From contig JADLSH010000026.1 in assembly GCA_016169945.1 (NCBI GenBank), positions 186,001 through 250,000 on the forward strand: a stretch of 64,000 nucleotides of DNA, in the 5' to 3' direction. A model generated the notes under the pieces. It was not told the origin of the DNA. It worked only from the letters and a program-made list of their open reading frames with translations, and did not search any database. Source of the DNA: Trachythela sp. YZ-2020 (taxonomy: Eukaryota; Cnidaria; Anthozoa; Malacalcyonacea; Clavulariidae). The position numbers and the translations under genes were made by a program. Shown in pieces: positions 24,726-35,151 of the stretch (positions are counted from its first letter, which is position 1; each line of letters begins with the position of its first letter).

Positions 24726-24998
24726 TCAGTTCTTTTCGATTCTTTTACATCCGGACGTCTTTCCTGCCCTCCTATCACGAACAATCACCACTTTGGATCG
24801 TTTGAACAGCATAGAAGGCTTGCCTGTTTGCCTGCGTAATGATTCCAGCATTTTGTGCAATGTGGTTTTATTTTGACGTTTAACATTTCTAAGCCTTCTT
24901 CTTTGACCTGAAATGGCTCTTTTTCGATCCGGCGGTCCGTTTGTTTTAACTGATTTAGTGTTTACTCTTTCCAGGCATATTGCAAACTGAAGACACAT
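24726..24998 (-). CDS. Small lysine/arginine-rich protein of the Polinton-like element
   Basis: A 90-residue frame convergent with the polymerase gene. It is strikingly basic (PPDRKRAISGQRRRLRNVKR; RRQTGKPSMLFKRSKVV) and has no hydrophobic core, as expected for a nucleic-acid-binding or core protein. Adenovirus-like mobile elements often encode small basic core proteins, but I cannot show homology. In the right arm this gene is cut by the 2.2-kb deletion, whose inner breakpoint falls at ~27309. It could be non-coding; its length and composition argue moderately for a real gene. Confidence 0.45.
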   Translation of the reverse strand: MCLQFAICLERVNTKSVKTNGPPDRKRAISGQRRRLRNVKRQNKTTLHKMLESLRRQTGKPSMLFKRSKVVIVRDRRAGKTSGCKRIEKN

Positions 24999-25818
24999 TT
25001 TAAAACTGTGTTACTTTATACAAATGCCACCATGTTTGGGCAAGAGCGACAACGAAATAGTTTTTGCGAAGGTTGGGAAATGTTTTTCGGGAGTTTTGTA
25101 GGGACCTGTCTGAGCAATCCAATAAATTTGTTTTCCTGACATCTTAGAGTGTTAGCGTGAAAAAAAAAAAAAAAAAGCAGTGCGCTTAAAGCGAAAAGAA
25201 AACATTTTCGAAATTACCCTAACGTAGTTCAGCTCAGGTTGTTTTGACTATAATATTTAGCGTTAGCGTTTGTGTGTGAGAAAACAACAATGAATACCTG
25301 CGTAATTTCCCTTTAACTAAAACAAACCGTCTGAATATTTAGTAATTACCACCGCTTGACTGCATGCATAAACACACAGGTTAACGTTTGAAACAATTTA
25401 TTTCTTTAAGTGTAACAATTTTACACAAATAAAAAAGATATAAAAGCAGACTTTTGCGGGCAAAATATACGAATGTGCACAAGTATTTATGCCAAAAAAG
25501 ATGCAAACAAGCAGAGTAAATTACAAATATCAGCCCGCGTCGCTTGGTTGAATGCATATATTTTTTGACATGAGAATAATAAAGACTCGGATTATAAGGT
25601 ACTCTGTCTTTTATTTCTATAAGTATAACAATTTACACGTGTATAATTACAGTCACAGCTATGGAAGGTATAGACGATTTTTTAAATATCCTGTCTAGCT
25701 TTCGTTCCGATACTGGTCACTATTCTAGCAACCAGTCATTCGATTAATTTATAGAAGCTCTACCATCTAGTTCTCAGTTCAAAATATATAGCAGTTTTGT
25801 GTGGTACGTGTGTACAAA
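24999..25818. other. Inner arm region of the palindrome, mostly non-coding
   Basis: Holds an A-run (25160-25176), several AATAAA signals and a short frame at 25661-25747 (28 codons, MEGIDDFLNILSSFRSD...; preceded by CACAGCT, ATG in fair context) that is mirrored at 26432-26518. Whether the short frame is translated or is a first exon is unknown. Confidence 0.45.
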
Positions 25819-26007
25819 TTACGGGAAAGGCAACCACCTCATGGAGACATTGTCTGTTTTATTAATGCAAGAACGCTTCTTCTTCTTTGTTGGGCTTTTT
25901 ACTCGTCTTTGAGGTATATTACTGCCAGATTCTTCATGTCGTTCTCTTGCGACAATTTTAGCAAACTCTTTTCCACATATTGGACAATCCTTCCGCGTTC
26001 GTGGCAT
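25819..26007 (-). CDS. Small zinc-finger protein, left copy
   Basis: From the ATG at 26007 the frame encodes about 62 residues: MPRTRKDCPICGKEFAKIV, a single C-x2-C finger with a weak histidine partner, then a basic tract (RRVKSPTKKKKR). It lies next to the palindrome centre and is transcribed away from it, with its twin at 26172-26360 on the other strand. The longer frame upstream begins only with a TTG, so the ATG was chosen. Likely a DNA-binding accessory factor of the element; no family was recognised. Confidence 0.45.
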   Translation of the reverse strand: MPRTRKDCPICGKEFAKIVARERHEESGSNIPQRRVKSPTKKKKRSCINKTDNVSMRWLPFP

Positions 26008-26057
26008 ACTGCAAACTGATTGCAATCTTTTGAAACACCAGTATAAAATGTGTCCCG

Positions 26058-26121
26058 CAAAAGGGTCCCTGAGTCCCGAAGGTCCCTTACAGCGCCTCTT
26101 GGCTCCACCAAGAGGCTAGCA
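26058..26121. repeat. Palindrome spacer with a perfect 9-bp hairpin
   Basis: The only unpaired part of the 13.7-kb palindrome, bounded by GTATAAAATGTGTCCCG (26041-26057) and its reverse complement (26122-26138). Inside it, GCCTCTTGG-CTCCA-CCAAGAGGC (26094-26116) forms a perfect stem with a 5-base loop. Asymmetric spacer at an inverted-duplication joint is what fold-back or template-switch events leave. Confidence 0.85.
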
Positions 26122-26171
26122 CGGGACACATTTTATACTGGTGTTTCAAAAGATTGCAATCAGTTTGCAGT

Positions 26172-26360
26172 ATGCCACGAACGCGGAAGGATTGTCCAAT
26201 ATGTGGAAAAGAGTTTGCTAAAATTGTCGCAAGAGAACGACATGAAGAATCTGGCAGTAATATACCTCAAAGACGAGTAAAAAGCCCAACAAAGAAGAAG
26301 AAGCGTTCTTGCATTAATAAAACAGACAATGTCTCCATGAGGTGGTTGCCTTTCCCGTAA
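26172..26360 (+). CDS. Small zinc-finger protein, right copy
   Basis: Mirror image of the frame at 25819-26007 with the same predicted protein (CPICGKEF finger, KKKKR basic tract). The two copies are divergent, starting about 165 bases apart across the palindrome centre. Evidence and doubts are as for the left copy; conservation between arms only reflects the recent duplication. Confidence 0.45.
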   Translation: MPRTRKDCPICGKEFAKIVARERHEESGSNIPQRRVKSPTKKKKRSCINKTDNVSMRWLPFP

Positions 26361-27308
26361 TTTGTACACACGTACCACACAAAACTGCTATATATTTTGA
26401 ACTGAGAACTAGATGGTAGAGCTTCTATAAATTAATCGAATGACTGGTTGCTAGAATAGTGACCAGTATCGGAACGAAAGCTAGACAGGATATTTAAAAA
26501 ATCGTCTATACCTTCCATAGCTGTGACTGTAATTATACACGTGTAAATTGTTATACTTATAGAAATAAAAGACAGAGTACCTTATAATCCGAGTCTTTAT
26601 TATTCTCATGTCAAAAAATATATGCATTCAACCAAGCGACGCGGGCTGATATTTGTAATTTACTCTGCTTGTTTGCATCTTTTTTGGCATAAATACTTGT
26701 GCACATTCGTATATTTTGCCCGCAAAAGTCTGCTTTTATATCTTTTTTATTTGTGTAAAATTGTTACACTTAAAGAAATAAATTGTTTCAAACGTTAACC
26801 TGTGTGTTTATGCATGCAGTCAAGCGGTGGTAATTACTAAATATTCAGACGGTTTGTTTTAGTTAAAGGGAAATTACGCAGGTATTCATTGTTGTTTTCT
26901 CACACACAAACGCTAACGCTAAATATTATAGTCAAAACAACCTGAGCTGAACTACGTTAGGGTAATTTCGAAAATGTTTTCTTTTCGCTTTAAGCGCACT
27001 GCTTTTTTTTTTTTTTTTTTGTTCCCGCTAACACTCTAAGATGTCAGGAAAACAAATTTATTGGATTGCTCAGACAGGTCCCTACAAAACTCCCGAAAAA
27101 CATTTCCCAACCTTCGCAAAAACTATTTCGTTGTCGCTCTTGCCCAAACATGGTGGCATTTGTATAAAGTAACACAGTTTTAAAATATGTCTTCAGTTTG
27201 CAATATGCCTTGGAAGAGTAAACACTAAATCAGTTAAAACAAACGGACCGCCGGATCGAAAAAGAGCCATTTCAGGTCAAAGAAGAAGGCTTAGAAATGT
27301 TAAACGTC

Positions 27309-29337
27309 ATTTAGCACTTTATCGCTGTCGATGTATTTCTTTAGAGTTGGAAACTTGTCAACACCGTCCTTTGCTAGATTGGATACTAACTTCTCCAGCG
27401 ATGCATTCATAAATTGCAGAGAGTCGATAAAATCTAAATTATCGATGGAGAAAGAGATGTACTTCTCGGTGTTATTCGGGATACAGTTGATCTTCTTGTC
27501 TTTGAGTTTGCCAAGACCTTGCATAATCAGATGGGAATCATAACCGCGTAGATTGTGAAGAATGACAGGAATTCGTCCTGTAAAACTATAGTTCAAGTTG
27601 CAGTCGTTGTGGGCAGCACCACGAAACTTTCCGGTGAGATGACAATGGTCACGAACACGATCAGCTCCCAACTCGTATCCACAAATATGACAATTGACTG
27701 CATTTTGAAACGCCTGCTCTTCTTCTCTTTCAATTCGCATAGGTTCGATAAAATCCATTTTCTCTTAAATATATTTTTGCTCTTCTTCTAAACACTCCAG
27801 GAACTTATCGACTGCATCTTCTCCACGATAAACAACAGGTGGTTTAGAATACTTGTCAACTTCAGATATCACAATGTACGAAAATCCACAAGGTTGATGA
27901 TGTTGGTATTTCTCCGTTGAAGATTTCTCTGGGTTTGGAGTTGCTGAATCGATCTTGGTTGTAAGACTTTCGAAGTCGGCATAAATCGCAAAGGGCACTT
28001 TCAGCTGCTTGTGGTAATCTTTGAAAAATAGAAATGCATTGTCCTCATTCGGGAGTTCAATACGTTGTGGACCGTGTTGTGAGCAGTGGGGTTCGTGGTC
28101 TTGGAGCAGGTCTTCTCGGATAAATCCATGCAGATAGTAACGACAGTAATACATACGACACTTGCGACGGTTTTGACTGTAGAGGAATTTATTCAGATCT
28201 TTAATGAGACAGTAATGTCTGGTTGTTCCCTGAGAGTATAGCAATAGATTGACGTGAGTATCAAAGTGTTCCTTTGTGATATACAATGGAAAAAGTACAT
28301 CTTCAAAACCAAACACATTGACTGAGATGCTGTTCTGACGTTCGAATTTTCCAATTTTATCAATGGTAACAGGGAACTCGATGCCATCGAAGTTAAGTTC
28401 GTCTTTAAACTGCTGGTAGTGGTGGAGTCGTTCAGGATTACGTTGATAAGGAATTGGATGTAGAGCTGCGAGGACAGACCACATGAAACACTTGTTATCA
28501 GAATTCTTGACGTTAATGATGGCTTTCTTGGTCTTTAGCTTGCTGGGAAGAGGGATATAACTGGATCCTTTTACTGGAGTATATTGAGCTATACTCAGGT
28601 CAAGATGAAGGATTTCGTCTAAGACCCAACCGCTCCTTCTTTTGAAATAATACTAGCGACTGGGTGATTTTCTGCTTGGCTTCGTCTAGTTGATTATCGA
28701 GTTCGTGCTGGTTTACGGTTTTCATACAGAGACTGCGGAAATGGGTTTCGGTAGCCACATCTTCACCATCAGGTTTAGGTTTGATGAACCGTACTTTAAC
28801 GCTGATAAACCATTTAATGCCTCTTTTCTTTACTAACTCATTCGAAAGGTGATTCAATATGGGTTTTGTCTTGCCACGTAAGAAGTGAGACATATCTTGC
28901 TTTTGATCTTTTCGAGGTTTCAGCTCGATCTTCTTCAAAGAATCTTCAAAAGCTGTTGTTGAACTGCAGGGGTTGTCGTTTTCTTCAACTTGACTATCTG
29001 GTCTGCCCTCTCCAACTTGATTCTCGTCTCGCATTTTCTTTGGCGCTGGACTGCTATCGTCTTCGTCACGTCCTCTTTTCAAAGAGTTCCCTTTACATTG
29101 AACTTGATGTTCCACTAATTTATCACGACGGTAAAACTCTTTTCTGCAGTTGTTACAGGTATGAGTAACGGTTCTTTGGTGTCGTTTTTGATGTCGCTTC
29201 AAATCATCTTTCCGTGTAAAAGACTCGCTACACTGATCACAAACAAACTTCTTGTCTCCATGAACGGACCTTTCATGACGAGTTAAACTTCTCAGCTGAT
29301 TGAACTTTTTCGAACAAGTCTTGCAAGTGTAATCCAT
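27309..29337 (-). pseudogene. Type B DNA polymerase, right copy (N-terminal part only)
   Basis: Minus-strand twin of 20640-22662. It keeps the three zinc fingers (29337 downward), the exonuclease motif YADFESL and the CHICGYEL nuclease-like motif, and stops at CGATAAAGTGC (~27316), where ~2.2 kb carrying all polymerase motifs A-C has been deleted. It shares with the left copy the same in-frame TAA (27765-27767). It has its own two-base loss near 28640 (one A and one G missing from two short runs), which shifts the frame. The upstream leader intron and promoter region are present in mirror image. It cannot encode an active polymerase. Confidence 0.9.
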
Positions 29338-30363
29338 CCTACAAACAGAGTAGACTGTTAGTTTACTGTTGTAAACAATGACTTATACGTAAGCAAACTG
29401 CTATGAGATTTGTTATAACAAGTGGTTGTGGTCAACCGCAACAACTAAACCGGTTCGTTGCTAGACTTTCCCAAGGGGCACCTCAGATTCTTTCTTCATG
29501 GGTGCAGCCAACAAGGGCACAGCAACTACTTGGAAGCGATTTCTTTATATTATGATTGAGCTGTTAGATGTCTTACCTTAATCTCAGTCAGCTGTCGAAC
29601 TTTGTGTCGATACAACAATTCTTTAGCAACTTTTGCAATGAACTATTCGTCTTTGCAGTTTGCGAGGTGAATGCAGTTTTCAATCAAACCACCAAATATA
29701 TACACAAAACCTTCACCGGCTTACTGTGAGAGAGGTATTTAATAAAACACGTAATACGCATGCGCACTAACACCTGAGATAGATGTTCATTGAGCGTGTT
29801 CGTTCTTGCCTGTTTCATGCTATGACAAGAAATCATATTTATCATATAAATTCCATTTTCATTGATTGACTATATGTTTAATATAAATACTAAGTCAAAT
29901 ATTCATTATTATAATATTTAAATAGATGTTTATCAGTTATTATATTAAGTAAAACATTTTATGTGTGGCTTATTTCATAATGTAAATAAACAGTATCAAA
30001 CGCGCTATGGTAGTCTGAAATAAACTAAAAACTGTAGATATACAAACGACAACGAAGTAGTCAGAAATAAACTAAAACCTGTAGATAAACAAACAGCAGG
30101 GAAGTAGCCAGAAATAAAAACTGTAGAATGTAGATAAACATACGACAGCGAAATAGCCTGTAATAAACCACCAGTAATAAACTAAAAACTGTAGATAAAC
30201 AAACGGCGGCGGTCCAAAAACGTCAAGAAAACCATTAGCACTGTGGTAAGCTTAAATAAATGAATCTCAGAGTGAACTAAACATAACCACAGACATAACC
30301 CTCTACATTTTACAAATTATGTTGATGCGCATGCGTATGATGTCATTACCTACGTCCCACAAG

Positions 30364-30530
30364 TCCCAATTCTACTGTCCTATAGATCTCTTAGTTCCTG
30401 TTTCCCCCGCTTCATGTTTGCCCCACTCCCCGGTTTCCCCACTTCTCGGTTCCCCACTCTCTTATTTCCTCATTCCCGGATTTTGCGATTCCGGATTCCC
30501 GGATTCCCCGTTCCCTATTTTAAAGATAGC
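30364..30530. other. C-rich spacer between two Polinton-type ends
   Basis: Pyrimidine-rich repeats (TTCCCCACT, CCGGATTCCC) with no gene. It separates the palindrome end at 30363 from the second end-like segment at 30531. Confidence 0.5.
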
Positions 30531-30662
30531 CAACTAAAAACTGTTGATAAACAAACGGCGGCGGTTCAAAAATGTTAAGAAAAGCCATTAGCACTGTAAT
30601 AAGTTTAAATAAATTAACATAAGTCTGAATAAATTAAAATACTTAAGAAATGATGACGTGCT
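30531..30662 (-). repeat. Diverged subterminal/terminal segment of the same Polinton family (end type B)
   Basis: AACTGTTGATAAACAAACGG...GCCATTAGCACTGTAATAAG is a diverged copy of the palindrome's own subterminal sequence (30190-30260). It extends to AAATGATGACGT at ~30650-30662. The same B-type segment in opposite orientation lies at 61927-62090, again right next to an A-type end. Confidence 0.65.
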
Positions 30663-32148
30663 AAGTGCACCGCCCGACGTAGAACCCCTCTTCCCCTACT
30701 ACTAACAGGCCAATCAAAATCCAGACACGGGAAACTGTCCAAAGTCCTATCTTCGGTTCAGTGCATGGACCAAAATTTTCAATACAAGCGATTAATCGCT
30801 TTTCAAAACTATAAATTAAGTATTTTTTTGAAAATTTACACAAGTTCCTGAAATGTCGCATTTTTTGAGCATTTCGATTTTTTTAACAGCGAATTTTCCC
30901 GCTAATATTCAGTGCATGTCCTTTATTTTAATAGTGCTATTTCAATTCTTACCTGTTGATAAAGAATTGAGCTATCGTACAAGATCATGGCATCTTTAGT
31001 ATCGCAATATAAGTCAGTTTATTCCAAACTCTCATTAGTTGCTGGGAGTACAGCAGCAACTATAGGATTCGGCAAGCATTTTTTCTTCCACGTTCGTTGG
31101 ACACAAAATGCGCCTACGTCAATATTTTGACGTCATGAAAATTATCCATCAGTAACCCAAATTTTCTGAAACTTTAGTCCCACTTTAGTCTTAAATATCC
31201 AAACGTTTGTCTCTAAATATCCCATATACGCACCAGACTTCACCACGCCATGTACCATGCATGAAGATAAACAATGTGCGAATTTCTGTAAGTTTAGAAT
31301 TCATATCTTTAAATTTTCGGCTTTTCAAAGCTCGTGCTACTATAATGCTTTATACACCTAAAAGAGTGTGAAAATGCGCACAACATAGCACGTCGAATTT
31401 CGACCCAATCGTGTGTCTGGATTTTGTGCAAATTGCTTCTGAATATAGAACTCTAAAGTCTAATGAACAAAAGCGGCGGTGTAATTCTTAGTCTAACAAT
31501 ATATAACATGCACAATTGTAGTTTGATTATATCTCTAAATTGTTGGCTTTTCTAGGGCTGTACTACAGTTAAAGATCGTAACATTTTGCACAACATGGTC
31601 GAATTTCGATGCCAGGCAATGTTCGGCAGTCTCGTTAGCTACATGGCCACGTTCTTTTATTACAACAAGTTGAGCGTTAAGTTGTTAGATCTTTTTAAAT
31701 ATAGTTCTGAGTAATTTACGTACTTGTTAGTTTAACTTAACTTATTCGCAGTCAAATTGTTAGAGTATAGAATTACACCGCCGCTTTTGTTTTTGTAGAG
31801 TTATATATTCATTGCATGAGAATGACCAAACATTCAAGTACTTTTGATATACACTGAGAGTTTCTACTGTATTTAATATTTCTTGTAATGTAAGACATTC
31901 ATATTTTTATATATTACCGCTGATTTTAAGCGTTATTTTTGCGTCGTTTTCATAACAAAGTAGTGTGTCGAGAGTAAAATTCTATGGCAAGAAATCGGTA
32001 GGAGTGAGGGCAGAGAAATTGATATTTTTCGCAGACGTAAAAATTAGCTTCAACCAATCAAGTTTGTCGACCAAGAATCGAATACGATATTTTTTGTCAA
32101 TAATGCAATATACAAACACTGAAACGAGTTTACTACTATGTAATCGTA
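30663..32148. other. No recognisable gene
   Basis: AT-rich sequence without supported exons, RNA genes or clear transposon ends; open frames are short and low-complexity. Confidence 0.5.
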
Positions 32149-32262
32149 TATGTAAGTCGTATGTACTCGTATGTTAGTCGTATGTACTCGTATGTTAGTC
32201 GTATGTACTCGTATGTTAGTCGTATGTTAGTCGTATGTAACTCGTATGTAACTCGTGTGGTG
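32149..32262. repeat. Tandem repeat GTATGTACTCGTATGTTAGTC
   Basis: Tandem GTCGTATGTTA and GTCGTATGTACTC units, the reverse complement of the 8636-8765 array, with the same flanking edge TCGTGTGGTG. Likely a satellite carried by one dispersed element family. Confidence 0.85.
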
Positions 32263-33992
32263 TTTTAACTAGTGATCCAAGGATAGTGCAAAGTTTTAAA
32301 AGACAAATGCTATGTTACATGGTTTATAGTGCGTATACGTAATTGTTGTGCATCCATGTTGGTTGTGTTGATATTTGCATATTACGTATTTACACGAGCA
32401 ATTTTTATTTGGCAATTATTTTTACCTTTACTATTTTTATTTGCCCTTGAAAATTGATGAAATGTGACAAGCTTTTGAAAAGCTAGCATGCCAGTTTTTC
32501 AACAAGTACACTTGTCAATGAAAAGCTTGTAATATTTCATCATTCGTAATTCTAAATTCGTCATTGTACTTGATTCGCAGCGACTGGCGAAAGAGTTGAA
32601 AATTTTCAACTTTTTCGCCAGTCCCCAGCGAACGAATTAAAGTTTAGCCAATCAAGAGCCAGGATTTTTGCAAGTTTGCAAATTTTCGAGCGAATTTTAA
32701 AATGTGTAAATCCGATTCGCTATATTCGCGCGAATAATTCTCCAGTTCGCGCGACGTATTCGCGCGAACTGTAAACCGGCCTTAACGCTTCGGAATTTAT
32801 AAAAATATTGCAATAATGAATATTCGACCCATTCAGTATTGTCTATTGAATATATAAATGACAAAACGCACTACTAATTCAAAAGGCCAAAATGAAAACG
32901 TTTATTTATAAATTTGATTGTATTTCCATCACATTCCCACTCCCAGCTGCCACCATTGTGAGGTAAATATTTCGAAATTTCGTATTTTCGTTCCGTGATA
33001 TTATTAGATCAGTGGACTTGAACGCACGTGTTCATAGCTACCGGGGGAGTTAGCAACCCAATAATCAATATTATACATACAACGATTGTTATGGGTTAAA
33101 TGGGTTTAATACCACAACCCAAATGTTGTTCGTAAATCTACAACCGAATTGAGCTATAAGATAACTTGAAAGAGCTTAAAAAAGTTTCAACCCCAAAGTT
33201 TAACAGATACGGTATTAATAGAGAATCTTCGCAAACATCCCCCGGAAAGTTTACACTATGATGTATCTATGTATCGCTCGTGTGAATTTTCGCCCCTCGT
33301 CACAATACTGCAAAGTTAAAAACTTTGCACTAAAAACGGGTGTAAACCGATTTGAAAGGTTTATAAATTTTAAGACACTGACCACTGTTGTTGACATGTG
33401 CACACTACTTTATACGAATTTACAATCTAAACTTTAAAGAAACATCTGTTGTCTAAAAAATCACTTGTCTTGACAGTTTCTTTTGTTATATCATTAATCA
33501 GCCATTTGTTATTTGTCCGATCAGTGGCTCCTTTTGAGTTTCATTTACATAAATGTGGCTATATTTTCGATCGCATGTAAGAATATATTTCATCGCATGA
33601 AAAATTGTCAATTTCACAAAACAGCCGGTGGGATTTATTCACAATTTGCCAGAAGTTCCGGGACGTTTGTTAATTGAAAACTATATATTGTAAAATAAGA
33701 AGAGGCGGAAAGCCGATGGGGTTTAATCACTGCAGTGAAAGTTCCGTGTACGTACGGACAACGTACGCACCATAATGCATTGCGCTTGAGCTCGGTTAGC
33801 CACCAAACTGGGGCTCGCTCAGGCTCGCCCCAATAATTTTTTATATTTTTTTTAATCTAGAACCTGTGTCGCAGAAATAGAACAAATTGGCGAGTCTTTC
33901 AACATCTGATTGTCTTTCAATAAATGTGTTTTTTTTGTTCTTTTATGTTTATAGGTTTGTTATAGTTTCCTTTATATATAGTTCTCTAATAT
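32263..33992. other. Mixed repeat remnants, no gene
   Basis: Contains a diverged relative of the 7146-7533 MITE centre (~32475-32530), an inverted AACTTTTTCGCCAG-type segment (~32580-32625), TTATTAGATCAGTGG (~33000) and a stretch at 33237-33330 resembling 3355-3440 (CCCCCGGAAAGTTTACACTA). No coding exon is visible. Confidence 0.5.
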
Positions 33993-34000
33993 AATAATAC

Positions 34001-35139
34001 CAGGGGCGGATCTAGGAATTTTCGTACGTTCCACTTTTGGTTCCACTACCCCAGGGGGAGCATATTTTTTCGGTGGGGAGGGGGGGCGCTATTGTTTTTA
34101 GCTAGGCAATAAAATGAGTGTTTCAGCAGACTCAGCATGCATAGGAAACACAATTTGCCATATATTATGCTTATAGATATCGTATTACAAACAGCGTAGC
34201 ACCAAACCATGCGGTCAAAGACTCAAAATTTCGACATAACAATTTGTGTAGTATTAATATTTGGTTCGGTCGATAAAAATACATCCGCAATACCTTGGCT
34301 GATACAAATATTACAACAAATGCCAATATAACGACTATATAATAATATAAATGACCTTTTGACCAACCGCAAATATATGCTAATTCAGCCAAGCGGCTTT
34401 TACCAGCGTGAAATAGACACACTTTGAACTTAGTAATACTCAGTAATAGTATTAGTATCAGACTATAAACCAATATAAATAGAATCTCTTTTAATACCTT
34501 ATCGCTGTACACTTCTTATTTTGTTGACGAGCAACTCTGGGTATGAAAATATCTGCGCCAAAATCTCTCGACAGACTGACATCGGTGTCATTGATAGTAT
34601 CTTGGACAGATCTTGTATTCAAAGCGTGCATTATACTCGATCCTCAAACCAATTTGAACCTTTGCGGTCAAGTAGCAATCAGAAAGACTTTATGTTCATT
34701 TCGTATTGACTGAAGACTGCTGAATACCCCAAGGAGCGCTGCTGAATACCCCAAGGAGCGCTGCTGAATACCCCAAGGAGCGAATTAGTCAAACAAATCG
34801 AGCCAATGAGAAAGGAGAATATTTCCTTAACCAGCCAATCAGAAAGCTCGAATATTGCCCAAATGAGTCAGACCCCCGCAAACTTTAGTCAAAATTCAAA
34901 TGGACCAATCAAATGGCTAGAATCCGCCTCAGATTAGTCAAAACTCACGCAGATAACCGCTATTTTGACTTTTTTACTGCAGGCTCGGCCGCTGCACGAA
35001 ATTGATAACTGGAGTATTTTTGAATATCACTGTCGGCTGCCGCTGCATGAAATATTACAACTGGACTATGTATTTTTATATCTGCGCAATTTTTACCTTA
35101 GTCGCGTGACTAGTTTGACAACCCCTAGATCCGCCCCTG
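34001..35139. mobile_element. hAT-type non-autonomous element, TSD AATAATAC
   Basis: Ends CAGGGGCGGATCTAGG...CCTAGATCCGCCCCTG are perfect inverted repeats flanked by AATAATAC on both sides (33993-34000, 35140-35147). Inside is a threefold direct repeat GCTGAATACCCCAAGGAGCG (~34730-34785). There is no transposase; the longest frame (minus, 34171-34512) is merely hydrophobic and has no family match that I recognise. Confidence 0.92.
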
Positions 35140-35151
35140 AATAATACTTAA

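Larger units (their letters stand above)
16623..30363. mobile_element. 13.7-kb palindromic Polinton/Maverick-like element
   Basis: The end CTTGTGGGACGTAGGTAATG at 16623 is mirrored by the reverse complement ending at 30363, and the symmetry holds along both arms to a 64-bp spacer (26058-26121). Allowing for a LINE in the left arm (16858-19907) and a ~2.2-kb deletion in the right arm, each arm is about 6.4 kb and nearly identical base for base. Each arm carries, from the end inward: subterminal TTTATCTACAG-type repeats, a promoter and leader intron, the type B DNA polymerase gene, a small basic-protein frame, and a small zinc-finger frame at the centre. Family assignment rests on the zinc-finger/DNA_pol_B_2 polymerase and on the identical terminal repeat beside a packaging-type ATPase at 62124. 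No integrase, protease or capsid gene is present in the palindrome. A 6-bp target duplication was not found. Confidence 0.85.

Noticed and set aside
26050..26280. 76-codon frames spanning the palindrome joint
   Set aside because: They read antisense or out of frame through the zinc-finger genes and spacer; a consequence of symmetry.
34171..34512. Hydrophobic 113-residue frame within the hAT element
   Set aside because: Looks like AT-rich chance coding; no motif and no conserved partner.
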